From contig JAFGAC010000020.1 of assembly GCA_016933835.1 (NCBI GenBank), positions 1 to 53,382 of the forward strand: 53,382 nt of DNA, in the 5' to 3' direction. Of the stretch, positions 37,990 to 47,081 are shown piece by piece. A model generated the notes under the pieces. That model searched no databases. It was not told where the DNA came from and worked only from the letters and a program-made list of their open reading frames with translations. Position 1 is the stretch's first letter. Each line of letters begins with the position of its first letter. The DNA is from Clostridiales bacterium. GTDB lineage: Bacteria; Bacillota; Clostridia; Peptostreptococcales; Acidaminobacteraceae. A program made the position numbers and the translations under genes.

Positions 37990-39387
37990 TTACATCTTTT
38001 CGAATATGTATTTTTTGCCACTCATTGGAACTGGCATTGGATAATCTCCGTTAAAACATGCCGCACATAATCTGTCATATCCTTTTCCTATCGATTCTAC
38101 CAACCCATCTATACTTAAATAGCCTAGACTGTCGGCTCCAATCAATTCACATATTTCATCGATTGTCATGCTTGATCCCACTAATTGCTTTTTAGACGGT
38201 GTATCTATTCCAAAATAACAGGAATGTTTGACAGGTGGCGAGCTGACTCTGACGTGTACTTCAGTAGCACCCGCTTCTCTCAACATGTTGATGATCCTCT
38301 TTGAAGTTGTTCCTCTTACTATTGAATCATCAATAAGAACCAGTCTTTTTCCTTCAACATTTTCTTTCAACACATTCAATTTTAATTTCACAGACAATTC
38401 CCTGGTTTTTTGATCAGGCTGTATAAAGGTTCGGCCCATGTATTTATTCTTAATCAAACCTACATCATAAGGTATACCTGATTCATTTGCATAACCTATA
38501 GCTGCGGGTATTCCTGAATCTGGGACTGCAATGACAATATCCGCTTCAACTGGGTGTTCATTAGCAAGAATTTGCCCCGCTCTAAATCTTGTCTTATAAA
38601 CATTTTTGGTATCCATAGTGCTGTCTGGCCTTGCAAAATAAACATATTCAAAAGCACAAATCGCTTTTCTCTTAGTATCATCATATATAAATGATTCCCA
38701 TCCATTTTCATCAATGGTAATCATTTCTCCCTTTTGGACGTCTCTGATAAATTCAGCTCCTACAACATCAAGCGCCGCCGTTTCAGATGCAAAAACATAA
38801 CCTGTTTCTGTTTTTCCAAGCACTAGAGGTCTCAATCCATTAGGATCTCTTATTCCAATCAATTTGTCGTTGAAAATTATGACTAAACCATAAGCCCCTT
38901 TAATCTGCTTCAATGTACTTAATACAGCCTCTTTTATATTTCCTTTATACTCAACAGCTATTAAATTTGCAATTACTTCCGAATCAATAGATGTTTGAAA
39001 TATCGCACCATTTTTCTCAAGTTCATTTCTTATTTCATAAGCATTCACTAGATTTCCATTATGCGCCAATGCAATGCTGCCACCTCTAAACCTTACAACC
39101 AATGGTTGCGCATTAGTGATATAGCTTTCACCTGTTGTCGAGTATCGCACATGCCCTATACATATATCTCCATCCAGCCCCATCAATTTATGTGAATCAA
39201 AGACTTCTTGTACAAGACCCATCCCTTTATGATAATTGATGGCATTCCCGCTTCTAATGGCAATCCCTGCACTTTCCTGTCCTCTATGCTGAAGTGCAAC
39301 AAGACCAAAATATGTTAAACTCGATAAATTTTCTCCAATGGGATCATATATCCCAAAGACACCGCATTCTTCTTTTAATTTATCCAT
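37990..39387 (-). CDS. purF: Amidophosphoribosyltransferase
   Basis: First committed step: makes phosphoribosylamine from PRPP and glutamine. 465 residues. A short propeptide (MDKLKEE) precedes the catalytic Cys of CGVFGIYDP, so processing exposes an N-terminal nucleophile. The glutaminase domain includes LQHRGQESAGI and GHVRYSTTG. The PRPP site is LIDDSIVRGTTSKRI. Late Cys residues (SCYFGIDTPS and CAACFNGDYP) match the Fe-S-type enzyme of Bacillus. Confidence 0.97.
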   Translation of the reverse strand: MDKLKEECGVFGIYDPIGENLSSLTYFGLVALQHRGQESAGIAIRSGNAINYHKGMGLVQEVFDSHKLMGLDGDICIGHVRYSTTGESYITNAQPLVVRFRGGSIALAHNGNLVNAYEIRNELEKNGAIFQTSIDSEVIANLIAVEYKGNIKEAVLSTLKQIKGAYGLVIIFNDKLIGIRDPNGLRPLVLGKTETGYVFASETAALDVVGAEFIRDVQKGEMITIDENGWESFIYDDTKRKAICAFEYVYFARPDSTMDTKNVYKTRFRAGQILANEHPVEADIVIAVPDSGIPAAIGYANESGIPYDVGLIKNKYMGRTFIQPDQKTRELSVKLKLNVLKENVEGKRLVLIDDSIVRGTTSKRIINMLREAGATEVHVRVSSPPVKHSCYFGIDTPSKKQLVGSSMTIDEICELIGADSLGYLSIDGLVESIGKGYDRLCAACFNGDYPMPVPMSGKKYIFEKM

Positions 39388-39400
39388 TTTACCCTCCAGC

Positions 39401-40105
39401 TTATTTATTAAGTCGATTCATTATTTCTTGATAAGCATCTTCTACATTTCCAAGATCTCTTCTAAAACGATCCTTATCCAACTTTTCATTGGTATCCTTA
39501 TCCCAGAATCTGCATGTATCCGGTGAAATTTCATCCGCTAAAATAACTTCACCTTTAAATAATCCAAATTCCAATTTAAAATCGATTAATTTAATGTTGC
39601 GTTCTAAAAAGTATTTTTGCATCAATTGATTGATTTTAAGTGCATATGTCTTAATCAATTCAATCTGCTCTTCAGTTGCAAGCCCAAGCGCTAAAGCATG
39701 GGAATCATTGATAAGTGGATCTCCCAAGTCATCATTCTTGTAACTGAATTCCACCGTAGGAAAAGGAAGAAGGATTCCTTCCTCAACGCCATATCTTTTA
39801 GAAAATGAACCTGCAGCAATATTTCTCACAATCACTTCAAGAGGTAAAATTTCAACTCCTTTGACAAGAGATTCTCTATCATTTATCAATTCCACAAAAT
39901 GAGTCGGTATGCCATTTTCCTCCAACATTTTAAACATCAACGCTGACATTTTATTATTGATGATTCCTTTTCCCGTTATAGTACCTTTTTTTATTCCATT
40001 GAATGCTGTTGCGTCGTCTTTATATTCTACAATAAACACATCTTTATCTTCTGTCTTATATACCCTTTTAGCTTTCCCTTCGTATAGCATGTCTTTTTTA
40101 TCCAT
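39401..40105 (-). CDS. purC: SAICAR synthase
   Basis: Joins aspartate to CAIR with ATP. 234 residues, full length: [60 protein letters not shown] and [15 protein letters not shown] are all family signatures. It lies between purE (12 bases) and purF (13 bases). Confidence 0.98.
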   Translation of the reverse strand: MDKKDMLYEGKAKRVYKTEDKDVFIVEYKDDATAFNGIKKGTITGKGIINNKMSALMFKMLEENGIPTHFVELINDRESLVKGVEILPLEVIVRNIAAGSFSKRYGVEEGILLPFPTVEFSYKNDDLGDPLINDSHALALGLATEEQIELIKTYALKINQLMQKYFLERNIKLIDFKLEFGLFKGEVILADEISPDTCRFWDKDTNEKLDKDRFRRDLGNVEDAYQEIMNRLNK

Positions 40106-40117
40106 TTTAAAATCCTC

Positions 40118-40615
40118 CTATAAGTAATCCAAAGTCAATTCTTGCATTTTCTTATCTTTCTCTAAAACTTCAAGTCGCATTTCTTCACGATATTCATTTA
40201 AAGCTTTTTTCAATTCTGTATATTTTAAAGATAAAATTTGTATTGCCAACAGAGCTGCATTTTCAGCCCCATTGATTGCAACAGTTGCAACTGGAATTCC
40301 TTTTGGCATCTGCACTATGGATAAAAGCGAATCCAATCCATCCAATGTAGATGATTTAATTGGCAGTCCTATAACTGGAACAATCGTTACAGCTGCTAAA
40401 ACACCTGGCAAATGTGCTGCTTTTCCTGCAGCCGCTATTATCACATCTATGCCATTAATTTCTGCATTTTTTGCAAATTCCAACGCTTCTTCACTTGTTC
40501 TATGAGCAGACAATACTCTCACCTGCGCTTTTACATTAAAGAATTTAATAATTTCCAAACTTTTTTTTACTACTTCAAAATCAGAATCACTGCCCATTAC
40601 AATAGCAATCATCAT
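40118..40615 (-). CDS. purE: N5-carboxyaminoimidazole ribonucleotide mutase (PurE)
   Basis: Produces CAIR in purine synthesis. 165 residues with the GSDSDFEVVKKSLEII phosphate site, VLSAHRTSEEALEFAK and AAGKAAHLPGVLAAVT, then LLSIVQMPKGIPVATVAI. The sequence looks like class I PurE, whose usual partner PurK is not in this window; purK may lie elsewhere or be absent. It is separated from purL by 95 AT-rich bases with a repeated CATTCAATATAAT, the widest gap in the operon. Confidence 0.96.
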   Translation of the reverse strand: MMIAIVMGSDSDFEVVKKSLEIIKFFNVKAQVRVLSAHRTSEEALEFAKNAEINGIDVIIAAAGKAAHLPGVLAAVTIVPVIGLPIKSSTLDGLDSLLSIVQMPKGIPVATVAINGAENAALLAIQILSLKYTELKKALNEYREEMRLEVLEKDKKMQELTLDYL

Positions 40616-40710
40616 TTCAACACCTCATTCAATATAATTATAATATTTATTTATTTATCATTCAATATAATACGTACTTTATTTCTTTTTTTTAATAATA
40701 GTTCGTGTTT

Positions 40711-43700
40711 TTATTTGAAATAATCCACTCCTGCTTTAAAAATCTTCAAATCTTCCTGATCAGGCACATTAATCGCAAGCTGCAATCCAATTCTCTCACT
40801 ATGTCCCATTTTTCCTAAAATCCTTCCATCTGGACTCGTTATTGCTTCAATCGCATGAATAGATCCATTAGGATTATATCTCGTTTCAAGTGATGGATTT
40901 CCATTTTCATCGACATATTGCATTGCAATTTGTCCATTTTTTTCTAATAACTTCAGCATCTTCTCATCAGCTACAAATCGGCCTTCACCATGGGAAACGG
41001 GCGTTGTATAAATTTTATTTGTATCTGCATACATCATCCACGGCGATTTATTGGAAGACACCTTTGTATAGACCATTTGTGCAACATGTCTTCCTATTTT
41101 ATTAAATGTAAGTGTGGGATCATTTTCATTTAGCGTTCTAATTTCTCCATACGGCAACAACCCCAGTTTAATGAGCGCCTGAAATCCATTGCAGACTCCC
41201 AAAATCAAACCATCTCTGTTTTCTATAAAATCCATCAAAGCTTCTTTAATTTTTGGGTTTTTAAGAACTGATGCAATAAATTTACCTGAACCTTCAGGCT
41301 CATCTCCTGCAGAAAATCCACCGGCTAAAGTCAATATCTGAGATGATTTTATTCTTCTTACCATCTCATCAATAGATTCATCTATGTCTGATTTCCTTAA
41401 ATTTTTAAATACAAATGTATCGACTTCTCCACCAGCTTTTTCATACTTATAGGCTGTATCATATTCACAATTGGTGCCAGGGAATACTGGTATAAAAATT
41501 TTAGGCTTGATGATATTCTTTCCACTGCTCTTAACAGATGGTATATAAAAATTATAATTTTTAATTTCATCCGTTATTTTTTTTTCTGTTGGAAATACTT
41601 TCTCAAGAGGACTTTCCCAAGCATTTATAAGATCTTTAATCTGATACACTTTTCCATTTGCAATTATTTCTTTACAATCAATTGTTTTCCCTATTACTTC
41701 TCCATATTTAGGTAATACTCCATTATCCATTTCTATAACAATAGACGCATATAAATCGTTTTCCGTTTCATATTTTATTTCTGCACCTATTTCATTACCA
41801 AAAGACATTTTTGCAATAGCCGTTTCCAATCCTTGTCCTTCAATGACATATGCTGATTTTATAACACCTTGTGTATTTAAATATTCCAATTCCTGATATA
41901 TTTTCTTTAAATGATTTAAATCAAAAGTATGGTTTACTTTCTTTTTAGCCTCAAAAAGTACAATCGCGTTTCCTATTCCTTTAAATTCTGGGCTTATGAC
42001 ACTATTGATTTTACCCATACTTACGGCAAAGGATATCAACGATGGTGGTACATCAATCCGTTTATCTTCATAGGTATAAGTTCCTGACATGGAATCTTTT
42101 CCACCTATAGAAGCGAGATCAAAATAATCCATGACTGTATTGGCACCTAATAATGCACTGAATGGTTTTCCCCATCTTATCGGATCAACTCCAAGCCTTT
42201 CAAAATACTCTTGGAAAGTGAACCGTACACGATCAAGTTCGCCACCCATAGCAATTTGCTTTGACAAAGATTCAACGACTGCAAACATCCCACCATGAAA
42301 AGGACTCCAATTCGCAATTTCAGGTTGGTATCCACTGCTGACAAATGACACCGTCGTAGTTTCTCCTTTTACAACCGGCACTTTTGAAACCATGCCTTGT
42401 ATAGGTGTCATCAAATGTTTACCGCCATAAAATGAAAGCACATTATTCCTACCTATTGAATTATCAAATCTCTGCACAAGTCCTTTCTGAGAAGCTTCAT
42501 TGATATTTTTTAAATTTTCAATTAAATTCTCTGATGCTTTCAACGGGTACTTGTCCATTTCTATTGAGCTTATCTTTATTTCACTGGATGACTGCGCGCC
42601 TGCAGAATTCAAGAATTCCCTGTCTAGATCGAGAATTGTCTTGTCTCTCCACTTCAATCTGAAACGCTGATCATCAGTCACTTTTGCAACAACGGTCACT
42701 TCTAAATTTTCATCATGGCAAGCCTTTATGAATGTCTCTAAGTTAGAAGGGTCAATTACCACTGCCATTCGTTCCTGTGATTCGCTGATAGCAATCTCTG
42801 TACCATCAAGTCCTTCATATTTTCTAGGAATCAAATCCAAATTCACCTCAACTGAATCTGCAATTTCTCCTATAGCGACAGATACCCCTCCTGCACCAAA
42901 ATCATTGCTTCTTTTAATCATCTGACTGATTTCAGAATTTCTGAATAATCTTTGAATTTTTCTTTCTATAGGTGCATTTCCCTTTTGAACTTCTGCACCT
43001 GATATTTCTATTGACTTTTCATCATGAATTTTCGAAGAACCAGTTGCTCCACCTACACCATCTCTTCCTGTTCGACCACCTATCAAAAGAACCAGATCAT
43101 CTTTACAAGGTATCCCTCTTGTCACATCTTTTTTTGGCGAAGCACCTATAACAAAACCAACTTCCATTCTTTTTGCAATAAAGCCCGGATTATAATACTC
43201 TCTTACAAAGCCTGTATTAAGTCCTATCTGATTCCCATAAGAGCTGAATCCAGTAGCAGCTCCTATAGTAATTGCCCTTTGTGATAATTTCCCAAGAATT
43301 GTTTCCTTTACTGGAACTCTCGGATCACCTGATCCACTTATTCTCATCGACTGATAAACATAACTTCTTCCTGATAGAGGATCTCTGATGGCTCCTCCTA
43401 AACACGTCGCCGCACCACCATAGGGTTCAATTTCTGTAGGATGGTTGTGGGTCTCATTTTTAAACATGATTAAATAATCTTCTTCCTCTTTGTCAACATC
43501 GACGGCAGCTATGATGCTACAAGCGTTGATTTCCTCTGACAATTCAAGGTCATCAAGTTTTCCCTCATTTTTCATATTTCTCATATTGATAGTCGCTAAA
43601 TCCATCAAGGTGATATTTTTATTCTCTCTTCCCAATTTCTTTCTTGTCTTTAAATAATTCATGAAAGTAGAATTTAAATCATCTATGTTATTATCATCCA

Positions 43701-44409
43701 AATCAATAGCTTTTAGCTGTGTCATAAAAGTTGTATGCCTGCAATGGTCCGACCAATAAGTGTCAAGTACTTTGATTTCAGTAACAGTTGGATTTCTATT
43801 TTCATTTTTAAAGTAATTCTGTGAAAATTTCAAATCTTCAATCCTCATGGCTAATCCAAGCTTTTCGACCATATCAGTTAAATCTTCATCACCAAATTCA
43901 ACAAACCCATCTATTGTTTTTATATCCAATGGCGGGATCAAATTACTTGATAAAGATTTAGGTACACTCATTCCCACTTCTCTAGAGTCAACTGGATTGA
44001 TCAAATACTTTTTTAACTCTTTTAACTCATATTCTGTTATATCGCTAAATACATATAATTGGGAAGCCTTTATTTCCGGGGAAATTTCACTGTTCAGCAA
44101 TTTTAGACATTGTTCAGCAGAATCCGCTCTTTGGTCATATTGCCCAGGTAGATATTCCACTCTGAAAGCTTTTTGATTTTCTTTCAATTCAAAAAAATAA
44201 AAAAACTCATCCACATTCGGTTCTGACAGTACTTCCCTTACCGCCATTTCAAAATCCGATTGAGATAAATTTTCTATATCATATACATTGATTAACTGCA
44301 CGTCCGAACATTTGATACCTAGTATTTCATTAGCTTCTTCACGCAGATTTTCTGCATGGATATTGAAACCTTCTTTTTTCTTTACATATACTCTTTTTAC
44401 AGTTTTCAT
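40711..44409 (-). CDS. purL: Phosphoribosylformylglycinamidine synthase, single-chain (PurL-PurQ fusion)
   Basis: Fourth step: FGAR to FGAM with glutamine and ATP. 1232 residues combine synthetase and glutaminase, as in the clostridial single-chain type, so no separate purS or purQ is needed. The synthetase part shows TYWSDHCRHTTFMTQL, FKNETHNHPTEIEPYGGAAT, GGRTGRDGVGGATGSS and SIGGKDSMSGTY. The C-terminal class I amidotransferase starts at KIFIPVFPGTNCEYDTAY, with the nucleophile in GVCNGFQALIKLG and the His-Glu pair in PVSHGEGRF. ATG at 44409 follows GGAGG. First gene of the operon. Confidence 0.98.
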   Translation of the reverse strand: MKTVKRVYVKKKEGFNIHAENLREEANEILGIKCSDVQLINVYDIENLSQSDFEMAVREVLSEPNVDEFFYFFELKENQKAFRVEYLPGQYDQRADSAEQCLKLLNSEISPEIKASQLYVFSDITEYELKELKKYLINPVDSREVGMSVPKSLSSNLIPPLDIKTIDGFVEFGDEDLTDMVEKLGLAMRIEDLKFSQNYFKNENRNPTVTEIKVLDTYWSDHCRHTTFMTQLKAIDLDDNNIDDLNSTFMNYLKTRKKLGRENKNITLMDLATINMRNMKNEGKLDDLELSEEINACSIIAAVDVDKEEEDYLIMFKNETHNHPTEIEPYGGAATCLGGAIRDPLSGRSYVYQSMRISGSGDPRVPVKETILGKLSQRAITIGAATGFSSYGNQIGLNTGFVREYYNPGFIAKRMEVGFVIGASPKKDVTRGIPCKDDLVLLIGGRTGRDGVGGATGSSKIHDEKSIEISGAEVQKGNAPIERKIQRLFRNSEISQMIKRSNDFGAGGVSVAIGEIADSVEVNLDLIPRKYEGLDGTEIAISESQERMAVVIDPSNLETFIKACHDENLEVTVVAKVTDDQRFRLKWRDKTILDLDREFLNSAGAQSSSEIKISSIEMDKYPLKASENLIENLKNINEASQKGLVQRFDNSIGRNNVLSFYGGKHLMTPIQGMVSKVPVVKGETTTVSFVSSGYQPEIANWSPFHGGMFAVVESLSKQIAMGGELDRVRFTFQEYFERLGVDPIRWGKPFSALLGANTVMDYFDLASIGGKDSMSGTYTYEDKRIDVPPSLISFAVSMGKINSVISPEFKGIGNAIVLFEAKKKVNHTFDLNHLKKIYQELEYLNTQGVIKSAYVIEGQGLETAIAKMSFGNEIGAEIKYETENDLYASIVIEMDNGVLPKYGEVIGKTIDCKEIIANGKVYQIKDLINAWESPLEKVFPTEKKITDEIKNYNFYIPSVKSSGKNIIKPKIFIPVFPGTNCEYDTAYKYEKAGGEVDTFVFKNLRKSDIDESIDEMVRRIKSSQILTLAGGFSAGDEPEGSGKFIASVLKNPKIKEALMDFIENRDGLILGVCNGFQALIKLGLLPYGEIRTLNENDPTLTFNKIGRHVAQMVYTKVSSNKSPWMMYADTNKIYTTPVSHGEGRFVADEKMLKLLEKNGQIAMQYVDENGNPSLETRYNPNGSIHAIEAITSPDGRILGKMGHSERIGLQLAINVPDQEDLKIFKAGVDYFK

Positions 44410-44505
44410 AGGATTCCTCCATCTATTAATTTCACTTTAATTCTATCATCTAATGATATATAATTAAAATTAATATAATTAATAAATGATATTAGGTGAG
44501 CTTAT
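44410..44505. promoter_or_regulatory. Divergent control region between purL and the LysR gene
   Basis: 96 bases, extremely AT-rich, with near-symmetrical stretches (ATATAATTAAAATTAATATA, and TAATGATAT at one end against ATGATATTA at the other). The layout suits a LysR regulator that controls itself and the purine operon. No purine riboswitch and no clear PurR box was seen here. Confidence 0.5.
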
Positions 44506-45396
44506 ATGAATATTAACTATGAACTTTATAAAATTTTTTATCACGTAGCCAAAAATATGAGTTTTTCAAAAGCTGCTGATAAACTCTTCGTAACACAATC
44601 GTCTGTTTCACAATCGATAAAGTCATTAGAAGACCAACTCGGAATCTCGTTGTTTTTTAGAAATGGCAAGCGAATTTCACTTACAAATAGTGGTGAAATT
44701 CTATATGAGCATCTCGAAACTGCATTTCATGAAATTATTACTGCAGAAAATTACATTGACAGTTATAAATCTCTAGAAGTTGGTTATTTAAAAATCGGAG
44801 CAAGCGATACTATTTGCAAACATTACTTGATGGATATATTTGAAGAATTTCATCAAAAATTTCCTAAAATAAAATTGATGATAGACAATCAACCTTCTCC
44901 TAAAACAAAAATAGAAGTACTGAAGGGACAATTGGATTTAGGTTTTATCAATCATAAAAATCAAGATATTGATTCTAAATTCAACTACTCTACTTTTTAT
45001 ATGCTTGATGAAATTTTTTTCACAAGTTCACATAATAAATATATTGACAATCAAATTTTGACACCTGAAGATTTTATTAAGTATCCGTTTATTTCTCTTA
45101 AAAAACACACAAGCACACGTAACTTCATTGAATCTATTTTTAAAAACTATGGAATCAGCATAGAACCTGAGGTTGAGCTCATCAGTGTCGATCTTATAGT
45201 TGATCTTGTCAATGCTGGTTTTGGAATTGGTTTTGCTGACAGAAAGGTGATCAAAGATTCAATATATGAAAATTTGATTATTGTCAAAACAACTTTCGAT
45301 ATTCCCAAAAGAAAAATATCTTTGATTACAAATAAAAGAGCGCCATTGAATCAGGCGGCAAAAGCCTTTATAGAAATAATTGAATCAAGAAAATAG
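44506..45396 (+). CDS. LysR family transcriptional regulator
   Basis: 296 residues. The N-terminal winged helix is typical (ELYKIFYHVAKNMSFSKAAD, QSSVSQSIKSLEDQLGISLF, LTNSGE), followed by a periplasmic-binding-like effector domain (YLKIGASDTICKHYL). The effector is unknown. It faces purL across 96 bases; LysR proteins commonly regulate the divergent neighbour, so a purine-related signal is possible. Another plausible role is regulation of genes elsewhere, the pairing being accidental. Confidence 0.9.
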   Translation: MNINYELYKIFYHVAKNMSFSKAADKLFVTQSSVSQSIKSLEDQLGISLFFRNGKRISLTNSGEILYEHLETAFHEIITAENYIDSYKSLEVGYLKIGASDTICKHYLMDIFEEFHQKFPKIKLMIDNQPSPKTKIEVLKGQLDLGFINHKNQDIDSKFNYSTFYMLDEIFFTSSHNKYIDNQILTPEDFIKYPFISLKKHTSTRNFIESIFKNYGISIEPEVELISVDLIVDLVNAGFGIGFADRKVIKDSIYENLIIVKTTFDIPKRKISLITNKRAPLNQAAKAFIEIIESRK

Positions 45397-45403
45397 TCGA
45401 AAA

Positions 45404-45429
45404 AAAAAGCATTCAATTGAATGCTTTTT
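45404..45429 (+). terminator. Bidirectional terminator between the LysR gene and the selenoprotein gene
   Basis: A perfect 26-base palindrome built on AAAAAGCATTCAA and its complement, with A and T runs serving both directions. Confidence 0.9.
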
Positions 45430-45433
45430 CTCA

Positions 45434-45748
45434 TTAGCTACATGTACCGCCACAAGAACCACAGTCTGGCGCTTCTTGCTCAGCTGGGGCAACTAAATAC
45501 CCTCCGCCTAAAAATTCAACTTTAAAATCGCCGAATTGTTCAAATATATAACTTTCCATAACGAAAGTAACACCTTCATAAACGTAACTAACGTCATCAT
45601 CCTTTAACTCATCCAGAGCTAACCCAAAATTTGGACCCGATCAGCCCATACCTGAAATATATAATCTTACATTATCAGGGTGTTCAGTCTGAGCTGCTAT
45701 GATTTCTTTTATTCCTTGCGCTGTTTCCAAGTTTGAATAAACTTTCAT
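45434..45748 (-). CDS. HesB/IscA-like selenoprotein (in-frame UGA read as selenocysteine)
   Basis: A 104-residue HesB-type protein that ordinary gene calling misses because codon 36 is TGA (45641-45643). Without that stop the frame is continuous, from MKVYSNLETAQGIKEII through YISGMG-U-SGPNFGLALDEL to APDCGSCGGTCS. The TGA sits exactly where IscA/HesB proteins have their first cluster-binding Cys (G-C-SG...GLAL). Conserved sequence continues after it, and a C-terminal CxxCxxxC replaces the usual CxC. HesB-like selenoproteins are known in anaerobic bacteria. ATG at 45748 follows GGGAGG, with its own promoter. A role in Fe-S or redox chemistry is inferred. Confidence 0.88.
45600..45643 (-). promoter_or_regulatory. 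Candidate bacterial SECIS element
   Basis: Just 3' of the UGA, the mRNA can form a stem CCAAA/UU-UGG closing a U/G-rich loop (UUUUGGG) with a bulge, 10-35 nt after the UGA. That is the position and kind of apical G that SelB recognises in bacteria. The fold was judged by eye and is not strong. Confidence 0.5.
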
Positions 45749-45780
45749 TGACTTACCTCCCATTTCTTTTAACCTAACAT

Positions 45781-45809
45781 AGTATAAAACACTCAGGCTT
45801 TATTGTAAA
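45781..45809 (-). promoter_or_regulatory. Promoter of the HesB-like selenoprotein gene
   Basis: TTTACA (45804-45809), 17 bases and TATACT (45781-45786) on the minus strand. Confidence 0.75.
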
Positions 45810-45836
45810 GTATTTTCATTACATTTTACTATTTTG

Positions 45837-47081
45837 TCACTTTTTATGTTTTAAATGAAAATATCTATTGATTTTATAATCCTTTGTCAATTGCGCCAAT
45901 TGAAATTTATCTATGTCATCATAGTTAATCTTACCCATTATTTCATCAGGTGTATCAAATTCATCAATCAAATAATTATTTTGAATCAATTGTTCAATAG
46001 TTTTCTTATACTTTCTTCTTACTTCATTTAAGTCTTCTACTTTTCCATTTCTCGGCATTGTTTTTTTCCAAATTTTCTTTACTTTGTTTATTATATTGTT
46101 GATGAAATAATCCATTGAAAACACATTCTCTCTGACTTCTTCAAAATCATCTTCTATACAAATAAATGTTTTCTCTCTTTTATTAAGTTTGAAATAGTAA
46201 AGGAGCAGAGCGATGAGTGAAAATATTATGAAAAAAGTCTGTAAAATAATTTTTAAATCAATAGCATTTCTATTGATGTTTTCTTCTTTAGTCATCAGCA
46301 TTTCAGTTGTTGAATCGCCACTCGACTGAAATGCTCCAATTATATCGCCCACATTTTCACGATTAACAATACGACTTTCAACAAACCATGCAAATCTTTC
46401 TCCCATATAAGCAATCGGCTTCAACATCGTTTCTACAAGTGACTGAATAAATATCGCATTGTCTATCAAAACGTTTGCTACCATGACCACAATCAAAAAA
46501 ACAATAAAGATATTGATGATGATTCCTTTGTACTTATTGCTTTTTTTCCCCTTTATTTCATTTGCTTCTCTGTCACTATAGACATCTTCCACATTTAATT
46601 TCCCGATATACAGCATGACTGAGAATGAATAAATAACAAAATATAGAGATAATTCGTTAATGTAATAATAAATATCACCTAGTCCAATTGTCATCATAAT
46701 CATTAACATTGCCATGGTATAAAAGAAAAACTTCTTCATATATATTTTAGAATTCTCATAACTCACATTGATTTTTAGTCCAACTGTCCATATATAAAAA
46801 TAAAAAATTGTATAAAGCAACATTTGGAAAATTCCATTTTCACGCACTGTTGACGCAAAAATAAATGACAAAAACATCCCTAAAATAAATGCTCCTTTAT
46901 TTTTCACCCTTTGATTCAAAAGATAGCTAGTTATCATTACTAAAAATGAAATCAGCACAATATAACCAATGTCATAATTATTAAAAATAGACTTAGCAAT
47001 TAAAAACATCAGCACTGAGCTTAAAGTTTCGAATACAAGTCTCGGTAAAATAAATAATAAGCGTTTTAATAAATTAATCAT
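45837..47081 (-). CDS. Multi-pass membrane protein of the MoxR-DUF58 operon
   Basis: 414 residues. About eight hydrophobic segments fill the first ~225 residues, then an outside or loop region (RENVGDIIGAFQSSGDSTTE), a further membrane helix (IILQTFFIIFSLIALLLYYF), and a basic C-terminal cytoplasmic domain. The tail (NEVRRKYKKTIEQLIQ, then DTPDEIMGKI) resembles the DUF4129-type C-terminus found in transglutaminase-like membrane proteins of such operons, but no transglutaminase core is visible. It overlaps the DUF58 gene by eight bases. Function unknown; probably an assembly partner of MoxR and DUF58. Confidence 0.75.
   Translation of the reverse strand: MINLLKRLLFILPRLVFETLSSVLMFLIAKSIFNNYDIGYIVLISFLVMITSYLLNQRVKNKGAFILGMFLSFIFASTVRENGIFQMLLYTIFYFYIWTVGLKINVSYENSKIYMKKFFFYTMAMLMIMMTIGLGDIYYYINELSLYFVIYSFSVMLYIGKLNVEDVYSDREANEIKGKKSNKYKGIIINIFIVFLIVVMVANVLIDNAIFIQSLVETMLKPIAYMGERFAWFVESRIVNRENVGDIIGAFQSSGDSTTEMLMTKEENINRNAIDLKIILQTFFIIFSLIALLLYYFKLNKREKTFICIEDDFEEVRENVFSMDYFINNIINKVKKIWKKTMPRNGKVEDLNEVRRKYKKTIEQLIQNNYLIDEFDTPDEIMGKINYDDIDKFQLAQLTKDYKINRYFHLKHKK

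Noticed and set aside
44410-44505. Purine riboswitch upstream of purL
   Set aside because: No three-way junction or conserved loop sequences could be found in the 96 bases.
45434-45748. HesB gene as a simple pseudogene
   Set aside because: The only stop is TGA at the conserved Cys position, the rest is clean, and expression signals are intact; kept as a selenoprotein pending a check for selenocysteine machinery.
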